Of a stretch of 22,254 nt of DNA, positions 18,202 to 22,254 are shown in pieces; position 1 is the stretch's first letter, and every line of letters begins with the position of its first letter. The position numbers and the translations under genes are program-made. The notes beneath the pieces are model-generated. The model ran no database searches. It saw nothing but the letters and a program-made list of their open reading frames with translations, and was not told the DNA's origin. Source of the stretch: Deltaproteobacteria bacterium. GTDB taxonomy: Bacteria > Desulfobacterota > Desulfobacteria > Desulfobacterales > ETH-SRB1. Where the stretch lies: positions 1-22,254 of the forward strand of contig JAFCZU010000012.1 in assembly GCA_019314185.1 (NCBI GenBank), given 5' to 3'.

Positions 18202-19001
18202 CAAATGCCTGTCGGCACTCCCCAGAAATCACAATAACTGCACAGCGGTACGTTATCTCTTCTTCCTTGAATATGATGTTGCACCCACTCTTTTCTTTTT
18301 GGTCCGTTCCAGATATCTAATAATGGATCTACAGCAGCATCTCCGATTACTCCGAAACGCTTGGGATCAAATCTTACACAAATAGAAACTTCGCCAAGTC
18401 TATTAATGGCCATATGGTTCAATATCTCCAGGCAGATTCCGATTTCCGGCACGGTCGGGGCTTTGCTATACTTGAAGCTTCCAAGAGGGTTGTGCAATAT
18501 CCTAGTGGCGATAATTCCATCTAATTTCTCCCACCTTTCCGTATCCACATCCCCCAGGCATCTATATATTACATTCGGTTTTCTATTCCCTTTAATTTCA
18601 AGAAATTTCTTCACGAGCTCATACTGCTCATTCCTTTCCGGGTCTTTTTCTATGACTGAAATGGTTATGGTATCCAAGTTATCGATAATCTCATCAGCTT
18701 TCTCTACTATCAATTTGGCATTGGTATCTACACATCTTATCTGATTCTTGAACAGGCTGACCGCTTCTCCAAATCTGGGATACAGTAGCGGCTCTCCATT
18801 GTTATGGAATTGAACCACTATTCCTTCTGGTAATTGACCGGCTATTTTTTTAACCAGTTCAAAATCCATATCGCCATAATTCATGGCTATTTCGGGATGT
18901 TCTTTGTCTATCTTTCTTCTGCCGCACATCCAGCAGTTCTTGTTGCATCTGCTGGTCAATTCCAGATGGATACAATATAATCCATTAAAACATGCGTTCA
19001 T
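18201..19001 (-). CDS. Radical SAM / SPASM-like enzyme of unknown substrate
   Basis: The protein has 266 residues. Near the N-terminus it has the radical SAM cluster motif CNKNCWMC (C19, C23, C26), followed by FHNNGEPLLYPRF at about 65-77, the GEPL motif that binds SAM. The C-terminal part has further cysteines (ICLEILN, VSICVRFD, PLCSYCDFWG) that resemble a short SPASM or twitch domain holding an auxiliary iron-sulphur cluster. GAGG with a 5-base spacer precedes the ATG at 19001. It lies between the class IV aminotransferase and pseB, separated from the former by a MITE-like element. Relatives modify peptides, sugars or PLP-independent amino substrates; here a dehydrogenation, epimerisation or similar change of a nonulosonic acid or its acyl group is possible. 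The function is unknown. Confidence 0.85.
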   Translation of the reverse strand: MNACFNGLYCIHLELTSRCNKNCWMCGRRKIDKEHPEIAMNYGDMDFELVKKIAGQLPEGIVVQFHNNGEPLLYPRFGEAVSLFKNQIRCVDTNAKLIVEKADEIIDNLDTITISVIEKDPERNEQYELVKKFLEIKGNRKPNVIYRCLGDVDTERWEKLDGIIATRILHNPLGSFKYSKAPTVPEIGICLEILNHMAINRLGEVSICVRFDPKRFGVIGDAAVDPLLDIWNGPKRKEWVQHHIQGRRDNVPLCSYCDFWGVPTGI

Positions 19002-19030
19002 TTTTTCCTCGCTCTAATTGAGTAACAAAG

Positions 19031-19150
19031 CAGCCTCTTGCAGAAACAACACAGATCGACAGAGTAGTACCACATAATGTGCCATAGCCCATACTACTAC
19101 ACAATATATAGCGAATGCAATGTGGTTACATGTGTTTCTGCAAGAGGCTC
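19031..19150. mobile_element. MITE-like element with 17-bp terminal inverted repeats
   Basis: Bases 19032-19048 and 19133-19149 are perfect 17-bp inverted repeats (AGCCTCTTGCAGAAACA and its complement) around an 84-bp core that holds smaller nested inverted repeats. The element is flanked by AAAG on both sides (19027-19030 and 19151-19154), a plausible target duplication. There is no coding capacity. The end sequence resembles GAGCCTCTTGCA-type ends of some IS5-family elements (from memory). It lies between the class IV aminotransferase and radical SAM genes. A long regulatory hairpin is the alternative. Confidence 0.65.
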
Positions 19151-19209
19151 AAAGTAATGCTATATGGGTCGGGTTCGCCAATTCAACTGAAACCTCTCGT
19201 CATAAATAT

Positions 19210-20199
19210 CTATGTCTTTGGTTTAAAAAAATACGGTGATGGCCCTGATGCCGCTTGCTCCCCGCGTTCAGAATCCCATTTTTTTATTTGTCCCACTATA
19301 TCTATGCCAACCTCACTGCTCCATGTATCAAGCAACTGACGTGTAATATCCCCCATCGGTTCGTTTCCAATTGGCATATTATTTAGAGACGATACCGGCA
19401 ATATACAGAAAGGGGTTCCTGTCATAAATGCCTCGTTTGCACTTATGACATCGTAAGGTTCAATATTCTTTTCAATACAAGACAGGCCCAGTTTTTGCGC
19501 TAATTCAAAAATATAGGCGCGGCTGACTCCCCTGAGTATATTTCGCGGTTCCGGCGTGATGATCACATTATCCTTTACAATAAAGAAATTGTCCCCAGTC
19601 CCCTCGGCAATAAATCCATCAGGGTCAAGCAAAAGCGCCCAGTTATTTTCGCCTTCATAATTAGACACCTCTATATTAGCCATAAGATAATGGAGGCGGC
19701 TCCGATTTTTTACTTTGGGTTCAAGAAGCTGAGCAGGGATGGCTCTTTGTGAAGTAATGACTGCGTTAATACCAGTATCAAACAATGCTCCCATTCCAGC
19801 AACCGTCCAACGCAACGGGAAATCCGCAATAATGACATTCGGCCCTTTATGCGTCCCAATAATCCCCTGATAAATAGATAGAATGCCCCTGGACACATCA
19901 ATCATCAGCCTGTGTTCATCATCATCAGCAAACAACGGATCATTGGCCTCTATTGTTTCATTAATATGTCGTTCCATCTCGTCAATACACATCTCAAGAG
20001 GTATGTGTACATACTTGATAGAGACATAAAGACGTTCCAGATGCTCCCTGAGTTTGAACTGCTCCTTATTGAACGATCTTGTCATCTCAAAGACCATATC
20101 ACCAAACATCAGGGCTGAATCATAGATGGATATTTTGGCTTCTGACTCGGGAATCAATTCGCCGTTAAACCAGACTACTCGACCATTAGTTCTGCTCAT
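19210..20199 (-). CDS. Fold-type IV (class IV) PLP aminotransferase
   Basis: The protein has 329 residues in the branched-chain / D-amino-acid aminotransferase and aminodeoxychorismate lyase superfamily. It shows VWFNGELIPESEAKISIYDSALMFGD at 9-34 (typical start), the Lys region KVKNRSRLHYLMAN with likely Schiff-base K164, FIAEGTGDNFFIV at about 196-208 (conserved Glu and phosphate-binding turn), and FMTGTPFCILPV near 263-274. Branched-chain amino acid synthesis is possible, but the gene sits in a NeuB/CMP-transferase run, 35 bases after the CMP-transferase gene, so a role in making an amino or keto acid for the glycan, such as an N-acyl substituent, is more interesting. The C-terminal tail after about residue 300 is hydrophilic. 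The substrate cannot be read from sequence. Confidence 0.85.
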   Translation of the reverse strand: MSRTNGRVVWFNGELIPESEAKISIYDSALMFGDMVFEMTRSFNKEQFKLREHLERLYVSIKYVHIPLEMCIDEMERHINETIEANDPLFADDDEHRLMIDVSRGILSIYQGIIGTHKGPNVIIADFPLRWTVAGMGALFDTGINAVITSQRAIPAQLLEPKVKNRSRLHYLMANIEVSNYEGENNWALLLDPDGFIAEGTGDNFFIVKDNVIITPEPRNILRGVSRAYIFELAQKLGLSCIEKNIEPYDVISANEAFMTGTPFCILPVSSLNNMPIGNEPMGDITRQLLDTWSSEVGIDIVGQIKKWDSERGEQAASGPSPYFFKPKT

Positions 20200-20234
20200 A
20201 TCATCACAGCCTTTCCATTATTATGATAAACCAG

Positions 20235-20930
20235 TCATTGATTATTCAGTAAAAATGCCCTCATCAACGCTTCACACATCTTAAGATCTTCCATGGAATC
20301 AATTTCAAACATCTTCCAGAACTCCATCTGTGTTAAGCCAATCTTGCCTCCAAAGCGGTTGTTATGTTGTCTTAAGACATCCGGCTTGAAAATGTAAAAA
20401 GACCCATTTTCGATATATTGTTTGGGTATCTCCTGGCGGCGGTTCCGATTTTTGTAATCGTAGTTCACGCTTCTCAACTTCCCGTCCGACATTTTTTCCC
20501 AAAAGAACAAGTCTTCCGCCACGCTGCATGAAAACATCGAGTCGCATTTCTGCTCCTGAAAATCGCGGAGGCCACGCTCTATATCCTGAGATTCCCGCAG
20601 AGGCGAAGTAACCTGAGGAGCGATAATAGTGTCAACACGTCCTACCTTGTTTTCTGCTATTTTCAAGGCATGAAGCCAGCCTGATTCGGATGTAGCAGAA
20701 TCTCCCGAAATTGTAGCGGGCCTGTGAATAATTTCAGCGCCGCAAGCTTGACTTATGGAAAGGATTTCTTCCTTGTCCGAACTCACCCAGATCGAATCGA
20801 TCCCCACTGCCTGTTGCAGTTGTTCAATCGTCCAAACAATTAAAGGCTTGCCGCAAAAGTCAATGGTGTTTTTCCCTGGAATCCCCTTGGAGCCTCCCCT
20901 TGCAAGAATAATCGCAACAACCTTACCCAT
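20235..20930 (-). CDS. Second CMP-nonulosonic acid cytidylyltransferase (NeuA/PseF family)
   Basis: The protein has 231 residues. Its nucleotide-binding signature IILARGGSKGIPGKN lies at 7-21, followed by SIWVSSDKEEIL at about 46-57, IIAPQVTSPLRES at about 101-113 (the T/S-SPLR motif) and PKQYIENGSFYIF at about 165-177. The end has the usual EIDSMEDL motif. It belongs to the same family as the PseF-like gene in the window but is clearly different in sequence, so the two probably activate different acids. It starts 12 bases after the stop of the short NeuB gene and must be read with it as a synthase/activator pair. Kdo cytidylyltransferase (KdsB) is less likely from the ARGGSKGIPGKN form, which is the NeuA type. 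Confidence 0.85.
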   Translation of the reverse strand: MGKVVAIILARGGSKGIPGKNTIDFCGKPLIVWTIEQLQQAVGIDSIWVSSDKEEILSISQACGAEIIHRPATISGDSATSESGWLHALKIAENKVGRVDTIIAPQVTSPLRESQDIERGLRDFQEQKCDSMFSCSVAEDLFFWEKMSDGKLRSVNYDYKNRNRRQEIPKQYIENGSFYIFKPDVLRQHNNRFGGKIGLTQMEFWKMFEIDSMEDLKMCEALMRAFLLNNQ

Positions 20931-20942
20931 AAAACAACACCT

Positions 20943-21791
20943 CTACCGATGAGATTCAAAAGGAATATGCGCCCTGAGACTTTTTGCAACTGGAACTTCT
21001 TTGCTGTTCACATGTATCTTGCCGTCTCCCATTGCCTTTTCAACCTTTCTAACTGCGCTAACCAAATGCAAAAAGCCCGCGGTCTCTACCGAAGCTGCCT
21101 GATCTGAGCCGTACATTGCCCGATCAAGGGTAATATGCCGTTCCAAAGACGTAATTCCGAGCGCTGCCGCTCCATACGATACCGCCAGACCAACTTCGTG
21201 TCCACTATAACCTACATCGCATTTATAACGATCACGAAGCGTCTTGATACCGTTTAAATTCGCATCTTCATCTGCCATGGGATAGGTCGAAACGCAATGC
21301 ATAAGTTCAAATGGACATTTTGCGCTTTTGAATATCTCAACAGCCCGGTCAATTTGATCAAATTCCGTCATCCCCGTAGAAATAAATGTATGCTTCTTTT
21401 CTGAAGCCACTTCCCTGAGCAAGTCTTCATAAACAATCATTGCGGAGGCAATTTTATTGTATTTACAGTCAAACTGCCTTAAAAATTTCTGGCTTTCAAG
21501 ATCCCATGCCGATGCAAACCATTCAATCCCTTTTTCCTTGCAGTAAGCATCAATCTCTTTATATTCTTCAAGCCCAAACTCAAGACCTTCCTTTTGTTCT
21601 CGTTGCGTGGTACCCCAGGGACTTTCACGCAGTGAGTCAAGCATTTCCTTTTTATATACCAGATCAATAGTTCTCTTCTGGAACTTAACAGCATCAGCTC
21701 CGGCTAATTTCGCAACATCAATTAACTGTTTTGCAATTTCAACATCTCCGTTGTGGTTGATTCCGATTTCAGCGATGATAAAAATAGACAT
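20943..21791 (-). CDS. Short NeuB-family nonulosonic acid synthase lacking the SAF domain
   Basis: From ATG 21791 (AAGGAG 9 bases upstream) the protein has 282 residues; a start at 21830 would add 13 unlikely residues. The PEP-condensing barrel is intact: AEIGINHNGD (N12-H13), DAVKFQKR (K36, Q38), LMHCVSTYP (H165), GYSGHEVG (H198), ERHITLDR (H219). The chain stops at SLRAHIPFESHR, about where other NeuB proteins enter the C-terminal SAF domain, which is absent. SAF domains reach into the partner's active site in NeuB dimers, so this form must work differently or borrow the domain. It heads the module with its own CMP-transferase. No UDP-sugar hydrolase or dehydratase specific to it is visible; the substrate is unknown. 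Confidence 0.85.
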   Translation of the reverse strand: MSIFIIAEIGINHNGDVEIAKQLIDVAKLAGADAVKFQKRTIDLVYKKEMLDSLRESPWGTTQREQKEGLEFGLEEYKEIDAYCKEKGIEWFASAWDLESQKFLRQFDCKYNKIASAMIVYEDLLREVASEKKHTFISTGMTEFDQIDRAVEIFKSAKCPFELMHCVSTYPMADEDANLNGIKTLRDRYKCDVGYSGHEVGLAVSYGAAALGITSLERHITLDRAMYGSDQAASVETAGFLHLVSAVRKVEKAMGDGKIHVNSKEVPVAKSLRAHIPFESHR

Positions 21792-21910
21792 TGTGTTAGT
21801 CTCCTTTTTGAGGCCTTTGCACAACCCCACAATTTTGCTTATGATTTTATTTTTTCAGATTTATCAGATTTTTGTTTAAACTCTGTGCTAATCAAACCCT
21901 GTTTTGGGAC

Positions 21911-22121
21911 AGGTCTGCGGGACGCTCATTAGTTTATAAGTTTCTATTTTTTTAGACAGGATTTACAGGATTCACATGATCCTTTCCAGAACAGAGAAAA
22001 AATAGCTGCCCAATTAAATATAAAAACCAAAGGCCCCAATCGGAGAAATGATGTCGAGAAATGGTAAAATCTCTATTTGGGAGAGGCCTGCGGGACGCTC
22101 ATTAGTTTATAAGTTTCTATT
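21911..22121. repeat. Pair of 38-bp direct repeats (one mismatch), 173 bp apart
   Basis: Copies lie at 21911-21948 and 22084-22121. Both contain CTGCGGGACGCTCATT followed by AGTTTATAAGTTTCTATT; the last 34 bases are identical, and the only difference is T or C at the fourth base. They could be remnants of a mobile repeat or binding sites upstream of the operon. Confidence 0.9.
21954..21980. repeat. Three-unit nonamer repeat
   Basis: Units are AGACAGGAT, TTACAGGAT and TCACATGAT, sharing the core ACAGGAT with small changes. Similar ACAGGAT-type strings occur as dispersed non-coding repeats in some deltaproteobacterial genomes (from memory). Confidence 0.6.
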
Positions 22122-22156
22122 GAGTTCATATTCAGACAGTATTAACCCAGTACGAT

Positions 22157-22252
22157 CTATAGATGGCTCAAAATTTCATCTATCAAATCAAAGAGATCCG
22201 GTAACGCAGCTTCATATATTTTGCCATCGCTTGAATGTCTATGTTCTTTGAA
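22157..22252 (-). CDS. 3' end of an upstream gene (partial, running off the window)
   Basis: On the minus strand one frame is open from the window edge for 31 codons and ends in TAG at 22159-22157. The visible residues include SDGKIYEAALPDLFDLIDEI, an amphipathic acidic helix typical of a real protein C-terminus. The other frames are closed earlier or look random. Family and function cannot be recognised from so little sequence. Confidence 0.4.
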   Translation of the reverse strand, partial: FKEHRHSSDGKIYEAALPDLFDLIDEILSHL

Positions 22253-22254
22253 TC

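Larger units (their letters stand above)
21792..22156. other. 365-bp non-coding spacer upstream of the short neuB
   Basis: No convincing gene is found on either strand. It holds a pair of long direct repeats (21911-21948 and 22084-22121), a three-unit nonamer repeat (21954-21980), a small palindrome at 21898-21913 and AT-rich stretches. The promoter for the genes to the left probably lies here, but I find no good -35/-10 pair. Confidence 0.6.

Noticed and set aside
21898..21913. Small palindrome CCTGT/ACAGG as a terminator or operator
   Set aside because: The stem is only 5 bp with no following T-run on either strand that would make a terminator; too short to call.
22048..22251. Plus-strand frame of 67 codons at the right edge
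   Set aside because: It includes one copy of the direct repeat, has no family pattern, and is opposite a more protein-like minus-strand frame.

Overview
The window is a surface-glycan / nonulosonic-acid island in which every gene lies on the minus strand, so transcription runs from base 22254 towards base 1. The gene content (pseudaminic acid enzymes, a Wzx flippase, an O-antigen ligase/polymerase) indicates a Gram-negative bacterium that makes a sialic-acid-like sugar for a surface polysaccharide or for flagellin. Scattered short-period repeat islets and mixed base composition suggest an environmental lineage, perhaps Desulfobacterota, but nothing here fixes the taxon.

Upstream part (22254-18201): the 3' end of an unknown gene, a 365-bp repeat-bearing spacer, then a compact module of a short NeuB-type synthase without a SAF domain, a CMP-sugar synthetase, a fold-type IV PLP aminotransferase and a radical SAM enzyme. 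A 120-bp MITE-like element lies between the last two.

Central part (18044-7920): a complete CMP-pseudaminic acid route. It comprises PseB (dehydratase/epimerase), PseC (aminotransferase), a PseG-PseH fusion (UDP-sugar hydrolase plus N-acetyltransferase), PseI (synthase) and a PseF-like cytidylyltransferase, followed by a PseA/WbpG-like amidotransferase that probably makes an acetamidino derivative. Inside this run sit three extra genes: a second, divergent NeuB-like protein that has lost several active-site residues, a Gfo/Idh/MocA oxidoreductase and a glutamate-1-semialdehyde-aminomutase-like class III aminotransferase. They probably modify a pseudaminic-acid-type intermediate or product.

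Downstream part (7788-133): assembly and export. There are two AT-rich GT-B-like proteins with KPHP and Ser/Thr motifs resembling sialyl/Kdo-type transferases, a Wzx flippase, a SAM methyltransferase, a GT-A-like glycosyltransferase, an O-antigen ligase/polymerase, and a membrane protein cut short exactly at a perfect 53-bp tandem duplication.

The main points for follow-up are three NeuB-family proteins in one locus, with complementary defects in two of them; an uncharacterised NeuB/CMP-transferase/class IV aminotransferase/radical SAM module; and short tandem-repeat insertions translated in frame inside pseC and pseG.
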